In this document: in pieces, positions 1 to 9,700 of the stretch
Layout of the letters: every line of letters starts with the position of its first letter
Numbering within the stretch: the first letter of the stretch is position 1
Assembly (NCBI RefSeq): GCF_002940945.1
Contig: NZ_PNFV01000013.1
Span: 1-39,644 of the forward strand
Direction of reading: 5' to 3'
Length of the DNA stretch: 39,644 nucleotides
DNA from: Limosilactobacillus pontis
GTDB lineage: Bacteria > Bacillota > Bacilli > Lactobacillales > Lactobacillaceae
The notes under the pieces: generated by a model
What the model was told of the DNA's origin: nothing
The model's input: only the letters and a program-made list of their open reading frames with translations
Databases searched by the model: none
Translations under genes and position numbers: made by a program

Positions 1-50
1 CATTGATAATACTTAATTTTTGCTGGAGTGAAAATTTTGATCTTCTTCCC

Positions 51-111
51 ATATAAAAATACCCTCTAAGTACAAGATGAGTTTTCTATTTCATCTGTAT
101 ACTTAGAGGGC
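51..111 (-). terminator. Rho-independent terminator of the glycosyltransferase gene
   Basis: On the minus strand a stem of about 19 bp with one small bulge (arms near 62-80 and 91-110) is followed by a U-rich run (complement of the A-rich 51-60). It lies about 50 bases beyond the stop codon of the minus-strand glycosyltransferase. Confidence 0.85.
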
Positions 112-157
112 ATTATAGCCAAGTTCATCTGATGCTTAGGGCATTTTTAAATATTGT

Positions 158-1684
158 TTATAAATAGGATGCCATTCGCTGATTTCCGCGGGATGCCTCG
201 GCAGCGATGAAGTTATGCCACTTCTTAGCAACGTTTTCAAAGGAGTACTTGGCCGCGGCTGACTGGGCGTGGTTAGCGTAGGATTTCAGTATTTCTGGAT
301 GACTGAGCAGGTCGTCGAGCACCGTATAGAGGGCGTGAACGTCACCTGCTGGTAGGAGACGGCCACTAACCTGGTCTTCGATAATCTCGTTGGGGCCGTA
401 GTTAATATTATAGCTAACCGCTGGGCAACCGTGCCCCTGGGCCTCCAGCAGGGCCATTGCAAACCCCTCGTAGGAGCTGGTGAGCACCTCGACCTGCGCC
501 GTTTCATATACGGTGGTCAGGTCGTGCTGGTAGCCGCAGAAGTGGATATAGTCACCGGCCTGCTTATCCCGGACCAGCTTCTTCAGTGCGTGAGAAGTGG
601 CGTAGTTGTTCCATTCGTCATCGTAACCGTAGATTTTTAGGTCAACGGCGGGATGCTTCTTGCGCAATAGGATTACGGTGTTGATCAGGTGGTCGAGACG
701 TTTGACGTTGGTAAGCCGGGCAACGGCGATTAATTGGCCAGGTTTACGCTGGTCAAACGGGATCTTCTTCTGCAGTAGCTTGTCAGGAATATAGGTGACC
801 GGGATGGCATAGCTGGCCGGTGTAGCAAAGCGTTTCCCGGCATCAGCGGACTCTTGTTGGGTGGACGAGATCAGTCCGGTGAGGTGATCGTCTTGTAGAG
901 CTTGTTTTATCGGTTCATAGACCGTAAAGAGCTTGCCGTTGGGCCGGCCGTCCTCGGTGAAGGCGGAATGAAAGACCTGATAGCGTGGCAGCACCTCATG
1001 CATCAAGGCGAATTCCTTCATCGTGTAGTCGGACCGGTCACTGATGAAGACGGCCTGGGGATCTGCCTTGGCAAGCCCATCCAGGAAATAGGCCCGCAGC
1101 TCGGCTTCATTGTCGAATGTCCACCAGTTGCCCTGGTCGAATAGCTGGATCAGGCAGAGGACGGGGGTATTACCCTCACCACCGCGGTAGTGGTAGATGA
1201 TCTTGGGGTGGCCCTGGCCGTCATAGTATTGGCGGGTGACCACCCGCGACCGGTCCTCGAAGAACTCGGTATAGGTCAGGCAGCCGTTATCATAGAAGTC
1301 CCGCCGATCGGTGAAACCGAACCGGTCGCGGTAGTCGACGTAGTAGAGGTGCTGGCCGTTCAGGTGGGCGATGATTCGTTGCTTACCGTCCCGGCTGGCG
1401 ACGAGCCCGGCAACTTGGTAGCCGGGCTGGTTGAGAAGCCGATCAATTAGGGACTGGTCGTCATTGGTGTAGTGGTAGGGCAGCTGCTGGAAGTATTGAA
1501 AGAGGTTGACGACCCGGTTGGTGACGCCGAGTTTCTTCTCCACCTGGGAATGGGCCCAGTTGTATTGGAGGGTCACAATCTGGGAGTCGATTTTTAGGGA
1601 GTCGAAGATGTGCATGCGTTTGACCTGGGCCAGCTCGATGGCTGATGTCAGGAGGTCTTCACGACTGGTAATAAAGTAGGACAT
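158..1684 (-). CDS. GT4 glycosyltransferase, GtfA/TagE-like (possible adhesin or teichoic acid glycosyltransferase)
   Basis: A 508-residue glycosyltransferase. The C-terminal half has the GT-B fold of family GT4: the sugar-nucleotide motif E-x7-E is visible at E406-E414 (EGFAMALLE), followed by a GPNEII loop. The N-terminal half (about 1-300) has the extended region shared by poly(glycerol-phosphate) alpha-glucosyltransferases (TagE) and GtfA of accessory Sec clusters, both of which are known families of about 500 residues. The start is supported by AAGGA 7 bases upstream. No secA2, asp or gtfB gene is seen beside it, so it is a solitary copy. The KxYKxGKxW-type adhesin gene begins about 2 kb away on the other strand, with only cytX between. 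A role in O-glycosylating that adhesin, or in decorating teichoic acid, is inference; the fold is sure, the acceptor is not. Confidence 0.88.
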   Translation of the reverse strand: MSYFITSREDLLTSAIELAQVKRMHIFDSLKIDSQIVTLQYNWAHSQVEKKLGVTNRVVNLFQYFQQLPYHYTNDDQSLIDRLLNQPGYQVAGLVASRDGKQRIIAHLNGQHLYYVDYRDRFGFTDRRDFYDNGCLTYTEFFEDRSRVVTRQYYDGQGHPKIIYHYRGGEGNTPVLCLIQLFDQGNWWTFDNEAELRAYFLDGLAKADPQAVFISDRSDYTMKEFALMHEVLPRYQVFHSAFTEDGRPNGKLFTVYEPIKQALQDDHLTGLISSTQQESADAGKRFATPASYAIPVTYIPDKLLQKKIPFDQRKPGQLIAVARLTNVKRLDHLINTVILLRKKHPAVDLKIYGYDDEWNNYATSHALKKLVRDKQAGDYIHFCGYQHDLTTVYETAQVEVLTSSYEGFAMALLEAQGHGCPAVSYNINYGPNEIIEDQVSGRLLPAGDVHALYTVLDDLLSHPEILKSYANHAQSAAAKYSFENVAKKWHNFIAAEASRGNQRMASYL

Positions 1685-1764
1685 TGGTTTTTCCTTCTTT
1701 GACGCAAATTACTGGTATCACTAAAATTATAATCGATTTGGGATAACTTTGAAAAGCCGCGGGG

Positions 1765-1792
1765 TTGACAAAGCTCAAATTACTGTTAAATT
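1765..1792 (+). promoter_or_regulatory. Promoter of the TPP riboswitch-cytX transcript
   Basis: A perfect -35 TTGACA (1765-1770) is separated by 16 bases from a fair -10 TAAATT (1787-1792). It sits just upstream of the riboswitch. Confidence 0.7.
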
Positions 1793-1799
1793 AAGAATA

Positions 1800-1891
1800 A
1801 TTACATAGTGAGGGGAGCTTGCAGACAGGCTGAGAGGAGACTGAGCGTCTCGACCCGATGAACCTGATTTGGATAATGCCAACGTAGGAAT
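1800..1891 (+). promoter_or_regulatory. TPP riboswitch (THI element)
   Basis: The conserved THI-box pieces are present in order: GGGGAGC near 1812, GCTGAGA near 1829, CCCGATGAACCTGAT near 1854, then GGATAATGCC and ACGTAGGAA ending at 1890. Binding of thiamin pyrophosphate to this aptamer would favour the terminator directly downstream and so lower cytX expression. Confidence 0.96.
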
Positions 1892-1898
1892 TAATAGT

Positions 1899-1935
1899 GC
1901 GACCAGGATCATTAATTGTTTCTGGTCGCTTTTTT
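1899..1935 (+). terminator. Riboswitch expression-platform terminator
   Basis: Arms GCGACCAG (1899-1906) and CTGGTCGC (1922-1929) form a perfect 8-bp stem followed by six T. It lies between the TPP aptamer and the cytX start. A competing pairing of AATTAAT (1889-1895) with ATTAATT (1911-1917) could act as antiterminator; that part is inference. Confidence 0.9.
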
Positions 1936-1978
1936 ACGTTAGCCACATCTGACAAATAAAAAAAGGATGGCGGTAACA

Positions 1979-3172
1979 ATGCAACGACAAACGACACTGA
2001 TGGAAAATGGCCTGATCTGGTGCGGGGCCGGAATCTCGATTGCGGAGATCTTAACGGGAACCTATCTGGCACCACTAGGACTATGGCGCGGGCTGATGGT
2101 GATCCTGCTGGGCCACCTACTGGGCTGCCTGCTGCTCTTCCTTTCTGGGGTGATTGGCGGCCAGCAGCGATTGAGTGCGATGAATGCCGTCCAGCTTAGC
2201 TTTGGCCGGCAAGGAAGCAAGTTCTTCGCCGGACTCAACGTTCTGCAGCTGGTCGGTTGGACGGGAATCATGATCTACGATGGCGCGGTTGCAGCCAACG
2301 GGATCTGGCAGTTTGGCCAGCAACTGTGGGCCGTCGTCATCGGGGCATTGATTGTGGTCTGGTTATTAGTTGGGATTCGTCACCTGCGTTGGTTTAACCT
2401 GGTGACAATCGGTGTCTTACTGATCCTGACGGCAATTCTCTGCGGGGTTATTTTCAACCACCACCAGGTCATGCCGGTTAGCGGTCGCTTGACTAGCGCG
2501 CAGGGGATGGAGCTGGTGATTGCTATGCCGCTGTCCTGGCTGCCACTGATTAGTGACTACACGAGTGCTGCCCAGCGCCCGGTTGCCGCCAGTGCGGTTG
2601 GGTCCCTGGTTTATGGGGTGACGAGCTGTTGGATGGCCTTTATTGGCCTCGGCGCGGCTTTGCTAACCCATGACATCAACATTGCCACGATCATCCTACG
2701 AGCGGGCCTTGGCAGTGCTGGCCTGATCATTGTGATTTTTTCGACGGTGACCACTACCTTTATGGATGCTTATTCTGCGGGAGTATCCACGCAGACAATT
2801 ATCCCTCACTGGTCGGGCACGAGCGCAGCGATTATCGCGACGGTTATTGGGACGGTTGGTGTCTTGACCTTGCCAATGGATAATTTCAGTGACTTTCTCT
2901 ACCTGATTGGCTCGGTATTTGCACCGATGATTGCGATCCAGCTAACCGATTATTTTATCTTGCATGTTGACCGGCGACAACAAGACTGCTCCTGGGGAAA
3001 CCTCGTGATTTGGCTGATCGGCTTTATCCTCTATCGCTGGTTAATGACCTTAAATTGGGTACTGGGCAGTACTGTGCCGACGATTATTATCGTAATCTTA
3101 ATGACGTGGCTGGTGCAGGTATTTGTCAGTCACCATAGTGGTGGTGATCACTCACCCATGAGGACTCGGTAG
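1979..3172 (+). CDS. cytX: Probable hydroxymethylpyrimidine/thiamin-precursor transporter CytX
   Basis: An integral membrane protein of 397 residues of the NCS1 family (cytosine/purine/thiamin permeases), with roughly a dozen hydrophobic segments and the family's typical N-terminal ENGLIWCGAGISIAEI stretch near residues 8-23. TPP-riboswitch-controlled NCS1 proteins of this length are known as CytX and are assigned to uptake of hydroxymethylpyrimidine for thiamin salvage. The riboswitch and attenuator directly upstream support this. The start chosen is ATG at 1979, because AAAAGGA at 1961-1967 would overlap the alternative in-frame ATG at 1967. It is monocistronic: a terminator follows and no thi genes adjoin it. 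Codon use matches the GC-rich host background. The substrate is inferred from family and regulation. Confidence 0.92.
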   Translation: MQRQTTLMENGLIWCGAGISIAEILTGTYLAPLGLWRGLMVILLGHLLGCLLLFLSGVIGGQQRLSAMNAVQLSFGRQGSKFFAGLNVLQLVGWTGIMIYDGAVAANGIWQFGQQLWAVVIGALIVVWLLVGIRHLRWFNLVTIGVLLILTAILCGVIFNHHQVMPVSGRLTSAQGMELVIAMPLSWLPLISDYTSAAQRPVAASAVGSLVYGVTSCWMAFIGLGAALLTHDINIATIILRAGLGSAGLIIVIFSTVTTTFMDAYSAGVSTQTIIPHWSGTSAAIIATVIGTVGVLTLPMDNFSDFLYLIGSVFAPMIAIQLTDYFILHVDRRQQDCSWGNLVIWLIGFILYRWLMTLNWVLGSTVPTIIIVILMTWLVQVFVSHHSGGDHSPMRTR

Positions 3173-3193
3173 TAAACATATAAATACGTTTAG

Positions 3194-3240
3194 ACAGCTT
3201 GATTCTGGTGCTTAACAAGGGTCAAGCTGTTTAATTTTCT
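3194..3240 (+). terminator. cytX terminator
   Basis: Perfect 9-bp arms ACAGCTTGA (3194-3202) and TCAAGCTGT (3222-3230) are followed by the T-rich run TTAATTTTCT. Confidence 0.85.
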
Positions 3241-3671
3241 CTTGATAACACTGATATCGGGGAGTTTAGATTATTTTCGTTTTTACTTCAAAATATAAAT
3301 GGAAAACTGAAGAGCCAAAGCTTCTAATTTAGGTCAGTGGAGCGGAAAATAATTGATTGTTTGATAAACTAAAATATTTGAAGTAGTAAAATATCATAAT
3401 ATACATAATCGCTAATTGTGTTGATGATTTCATTTTTAAAAATGATTAAATTCAAACTATTTATATCATACTAATAAGTGTGTTATACTTAAAATTGTAA
3501 AATGATGACTGGTAATGGGTGGCCTATTCTTGAGGGGATTAATTTGAGAATAGGCTATTTTTTATAATTTGAATAGCCGCAATAGGCTTTTGTTTAGGTC
3601 AACATCACTGATTGATTCGACTGATTTTTAGAAGATGTTAATGTTTAAATACTAATCGAATTATAAGTAAA
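3241..3671 (+). other. AT-rich intergenic leader with an extended -10 and a terminator-like hairpin
   Basis: This 430-base stretch holds no convincing gene. An extended -10 box (TGTTATACT, 3481-3489) is followed about 30 bases later by a 9-bp perfect hairpin, GCCTATTCT (3522-3530) with AGAATAGGC (3547-3555), and then TATTTTTT. A short RNA or an attenuated adhesin leader could arise here. The remainder is plain AT-rich sequence, sharply different from the DNA left of 3200, and may mark the edge of an acquired segment. Confidence 0.5.
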
Positions 3672-3672
3672 A

Positions 3673-3703
3673 TTAACAGTAAGTGATTGAATGGGTTTAT
3701 AAT
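3673..3703 (+). promoter_or_regulatory. Candidate adhesin promoter
   Basis: TTAACA (3673-3678), a 19-base spacer and a perfect TATAAT (3698-3703), 49 bases before the adhesin ATG. The spacer is slightly long. Confidence 0.55.
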
Positions 3704-3751
3704 TAAGGATAGAAATAAATTACGCGATTTAATGCGAAGAGGGGGAGAAAA

Positions 3752-6700
3752 ATGGGTAAAAATAATCAGCAACGGACAATGATGCCTGAAAGAAAAAATT
3801 ATAAACTTTACAAGGCGAAAAAGCAGTGGATTACGGCTTGCGCGACTATTTTACTGGGCCTTGGCGCAACTGCGATGACGAATGTTAGTGCCAATGCTAA
3901 CCCTAATTCTGAGCCTAACGGCAGAGAAGAGACCGAGGAGGTAGTAACAACACAAACGCAGCATAGTAGTGAGCCGCAGTCATCATCTCCTGCATCAAGT
4001 AATAACGGGACCACTCCTACGCAGGATAGCAATATACCCAGTCAGGCTCAAACTTCCACAATCAGTCAAAACTCAGTAAGTGGTAAAGAAAATTCATTTT
4101 CTGAGCAAGCACAGGTTCCAACAACTAATGCTACCCCAGTTTCTCAAACCTCTTCTAATGAGAAAAAACAACCTGGGATAGAAACAACGAACTTAAAAAC
4201 TGATGCTAACAGGCAAAATGCCGCAAACTTAGCTGAATCAAAGGTGGCTGTTGAGCTTCCAGAAAACTCAATTTCACCTGCAGACAATCCTCTTATGGAT
4301 CTGGTTATGCCAGGAACTCAGTTGACTGATGCCGATGCTAGTCGCTTCTTTAGCAATGGAGAGGCTTTGGTTAAAGCTGGAGCAACTTTCTCCTGGGTTG
4401 GTGGAGCACCAGCTGTTACGGAAGAAGACGCTAGCAACTCAATTCCAATTTCAGGCACAATTAAAGTTACTCTGAAAGATGGCAGCAGCAAGGATTATGA
4501 TGTCTACTTTACGGCTGAACCGCAAGTTACTGCGCAGCCTAACAGGTTCTACTATGTCGCAGAGCAAAATGAAAAAGTTACAGGTGAAGACGTCAATCCG
4601 TACCTTTATCATACCGATGGAACAAGTGGCATTCTAGGTAGTACCTTAATTATGCAGAAGCAGAATATTTCAGCTAAATTGGCTGCCCCACTTGATACTA
4701 GTGAAATTGGTATTCACTGGGGGACTGCAATTGTTACTGATACTGGTGCTGCTATGGATATTAATGGTCACCCAACTCCTTATCAAAGAATCGGTAAGGA
4801 TACTTACACTGTTAAGTTTCCATATGTGGTTAAAACGCTGCATTTGCGTACAGATATTCCTACAGATGCCGATGGTAATCCGGTAATTAATGCCCAATTA
4901 AATATGCATTCAAATCAATCACTTCCGGGAGGAGCTCCAAATACGCCACAAGTGGCTTTTGATGCAACGCAATTGCCACCTTCTGCTGTAGCCGAGTTTT
5001 TTAATAAAGACGAATGGGAAGAAGCCCAGAAGTTAGGAATTTCGGCTGAATATGGTGATTGGACTGCGCCAACATTGCCAGCATCAGCAAGTGATGAGAA
5101 TGGAGAAAAACTTTTTGATAAGATAAAATCAAATCATTTTAGCATTACCTTCACATATAATAAGGTCAACACAGACAATGGTAGTGCAACCTCAGAAAAA
5201 TTTAGTAGCTCACAGACAGTAGATGTTAACTACGTTCAACCACCAGAAATTGATAAAATTTTTATTTACAACAATAATGGTGATCCAAATTCGGTTCCTG
5301 CTTATGCTTTTTCGGCTCAGCAAAATAAAGGATTCTTCAATAGCTTAATAAATAACGGTGACGAAAAAAATAATCTATATGCGATTCTCCCTGATGGTAC
5401 TCGCGTATCTGCAACAAAATTGACCGCCAATCAGGTAAAAATAGCTGATGGAGCTGGCTCAGGAAGATTTGATATTATCTTGACGGCGGAATTTGGCGGT
5501 AAGAATAAGGCAGGGCAACCAATTATTTGGGCAACAAACTCTAGTGGTATTAGTACACCATCATGGAATAATATTCAGACTAAAGGGATTGTTCTTTTAC
5601 CAACCAAGAAAAATGATAATCAGCCACCAGTTGATTTAACCGATGGTCCAAAAGATTATTCTGGAAATGATGGTAGAGGATTATCTGAATTTGTTCATAA
5701 TCCAAATACGGGTCTTGGTAACCCAATCTTAAATAAAAATAAAGAATGGCCTGAAGGTACTAAATTTGAATGGATCGGCAAAGACGGAGTTCATGAATTA
5801 AAACTCGATAAAGCCGGTGAAAGTAAAACTGGTGATATTAAGATAACTTTACCAACTGGTTCAAGCTACACCGTAAAGGACATTACTGTTACTAGTAAGG
5901 CAAATGTCAAAGCCGAAAATAAAACGATTGATTATGGCACAGTTTTGACTGCTGCAGATCTTGTTGCTAACAAGAATGTTTTCCCAAAAGGTACTACTTA
6001 CCAATTTGCTGGTAATGAACCTAATTGGAAAAAAGCGGGCTCATATAGTGAAGTAAAAATTACTGCTACTTATAATGCACAATCAACTGATTCTCAAGGC
6101 AAGATAACTACTCACCAAGTTACTACTCCAGTAGCTACCTGTGCTGTGGCTATTAACGATATTCGCCAAATTACGGTCTTGGAGGGTAGTAAGACTCCAG
6201 ATGTTAATAGCGTGTTAAATTTCCCTGACACTTGGGAAGCACACACTGCTGAATATTCAACAGATATTAATACTAACGAGACTAACCAAGGTGTAATTAC
6301 TGTTCATTACCCTGCAAGTAATTTGGATCAGACTATCAAGGTTTATGTCACAGTTATTCCTAAGACGACTGCAGTTGATGGCTTGAACTTTAAGACTGAT
6401 GGTAGCCAAATCGGTGGGAATAACAAGCTTATTGATAGCGATGGTGCTTTCTTAACCACAGCTGGCAATAATGACATTGCTTACCAAGGTTATGACATTA
6501 CTACTCAACCTGGTGTTGCTTCAAACGTTACTCCAGCTTCTAAGGACTATAAACCAAGCTATAGTTTAATTGGTTTGAAAAAGAATGGTGATGCTTTAGT
6601 CAGTGGATCACAAACTGTAACAGTCCGTGTTTCATTACCGAAGGGTACTTTGGGTTCAGTTGATAAGGACGGTAATCCTCTTGTTGATGAAAAAGGTAAT

Positions 6701-9700
6701 CCTTACTATGAAGTAACAGCGAAAGTTAATATTGCACAACCTGTTCATTTTGAATTTGTCGATGATGATAATAATGATACAGTTGTAGGTAAAGTTCAGA
6801 CACAAGAATTTCTTAAAGGTGATAAGACAAATATTGCACCTGTTCTTAGTCTTCCAGAAAACTATCAATTAGCTAAGAACCAAAGTATTCCAACTACTTA
6901 TACTTTGAAAAACTATAGTACAACTGACCCTGTTGTTCAGATTCATGTGGTACATGCTACTGAAAAAATCACGAACACTGATACTAGAAAAGCCACTGTT
7001 CAATACATTTATGCTAATGGTGATAAGGCAGGTCAAGAGGCTCACGACGATGCCGTTCTTGAAATTGCTTATAAGCAAACTAATATCAAAGATCTCGTTA
7101 CTGGTAAAGCAAAGAATGGTAATTGGCTTTGGGATCAAAGTAAAAATGATGATGGTTTCACTAATGGTTACAAAGTAGTTTCTGGTGACTGGACATTACC
7201 ACAAAATTGGGCTCCTGTTTCAGTTAAGAATCCAGAGGTTGCAGGCTATAAGGCTTTTGATAAAGGTGACTGGGAAGCAAATAAAGACGGTCAAGTATCT
7301 AGTGTACCTGCTAACGAATTTACCTTCCCAACTTACACTGGTGATAAAACTTCCATAGATGGGAAGAATCAAGTTGCCTACACTAATGATTCTCCTGTTT
7401 ATGAAGGAACAGCTACACACACTGTCTACTATGCTCAAATACAACAAGAACCACAGACTGTTACTGAACACTTCAAGAAGTACGTGCCAAGTACTGGTGG
7501 ATATGAAGATGCTGATGTTGTAACTCTTCCAGATGGAACTAAGCAATCATATGCTCAAATTAAAGTTTGGTATCAAAAAGCACCAATTACTTTTGCAACG
7601 AACGGGAGCACTGATCCTAAGAAGTGGACTGTAACTTACGGTGGTTTAACTTGGGATAGATCAGCGGGTAATAAGGCAACTCCAGGCTACACTGTGATTT
7701 CAGGTCAAGATTTATGGAATGGTATTACATCAGATGGTACATGGGGAATTGATATTCCTAATCTTTCTGGATATACACCTGTTAGATTAAATAGTGCAAC
7801 TCAATATAATGCTAATGTGTTTGGTAGTCCTTTACAGGGAGATTTTGAAAATGATACTAACCCAACATGGTTTTGGAGAAATAATTTAACCGTCTTCTAT
7901 GTACCAACTTCAGAGTTACAAAAGACTATTACTCGGACAATCGAAATTCATGATCCATCTGGTCAAGTGGTGAAAGTTCCACAAACTGTGACCTTCAACC
8001 GTGACGTGCGAGTTTATACTGGTACAAATAAAGATGGTGATTATGGTGACGATAAGATCGTCTTTGGTGCATTGACTGGTAATGATGCCTATACCTTTAA
8101 GATGGGTGACGATATTTGGAACCATAATGTTGGTGAAACTAATGCACAGGAAACTTTCCCAGAATTCACTAAGTCATGGCAATCTGATTCCAACATTGTA
8201 AAGCCAGGCTACACAGCTATCGTTGATGGTAAAGCCATTACTAGCATCCCTTCACTAACAGTTACTCCAGATGATAAAGATTCAACTGTTGATGTAACTT
8301 ACATCAAGAACGCTGGTACAATCACCATCGCTCACGATCCATTTAACAATGATTACACTGCAGGTCCACAAGCAATCCCTGCTGGTATTACTCATGCTGT
8401 TGCATCAAACGACAGTAGAATTCCTTTGCCAACAGGCAGTGATCAAGTTCAATTAACAACTAATGACTTTTCATTTGCTAATGAAGATGGCACTATCATT
8501 GATGCGCCAACTAATGTTGGTACTTACCACATTGTTTTGAATGATCGTGGTCTTGCCAAGTTTACGAAGCTTGATCCTAACTTTACTTGGAATTATGATC
8601 CAAAGACTTCGTACGTTGTTTATAACGTAGATCCTGCTGCAGCTACTGCAACATTAAGTGGTAAAAATTCACGTGACTACAACGGTAGTGGAATTTCACT
8701 TGATAATATCAATGCTGATGGTAAGATTTCCGTTTCATTGAACTTCCCAGGTAAGAATCAATCTAATGATAAGTACACATTAACAGCTGGTGATTACTAC
8801 TTCACTAATGTAGCTGGTGATACAGTTACTGATACTGTCAATGCTGGTACTTACACCATTCATTTAACGACTGATGGTGTCACTAATATTGAAAATGCTA
8901 TTAAGGCTGCAACTAATAACGGTGATCCTAACTTAGTTAACGTTAAGTTTGCTGACAACGCCGTTACTGGTACTGCAACTTACACGATTAACAAGATCGG
9001 TGCTACTGCTACTTTAGGTGGTAACCAAGAAGAGAAATATAAGGGTTCAGCTTATACTGATACTGAAATTGCTCCAAGTGATTACACCATCACTTTAAGT
9101 AACGGTAAAAAGTATCAATTGCAAGCAGGCGACTTGAAGTTTGTTCCAGGAGAAGATCCAACTAATGTCGGTACTTACCATGTTGAATTAACTGATCAAG
9201 GTCAAAAGAATATTGCTGCTGTAGATGCAACTAACTACAACTATAACTTCGATAATGTTGGTCAAGGCACATTCACTATTGCTAAGGCAAATGGTTCAGT
9301 TAAATTCAGTGGTCAATTTACAACTGATTACACTGGCAGTGCAGCAAGTGGTTTTGCACCAAGTTATACTGCTGTTTTAACTGCTCCTGGTGTTGCAAGT
9401 GATGCCTTCCACTTAAAAGACGATGATCTTGAATTCAGCACTGATGGTAGAAACTGGACTGACGATGTTCCCATTAATGCCGGCACTTACCAAGTTAAGT
9501 TAAGTGCTCAAGGCTGGGCAGATTTGAAGCAAATCAACGGCAACAACGTTAACTGGCAAGCAACTAGCTTCACAGTTGATCCTGAAAAAGGTGCTACTTA
9601 CGTTGTTAATAAAGTTGCTCCTAAGATCACTCTTAATGGTACTGGTGAGAAGACCTACAACGGTTCTGCAATTTCTAGCTACGGTGTAACTGTTGACTTC

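Noticed and set aside
6869..7546. Minus-strand frames of about 90-108 codons within the adhesin
   Set aside because: They are shadows of the adhesin frame, with no ribosome sites, and resemble AT-rich noise.
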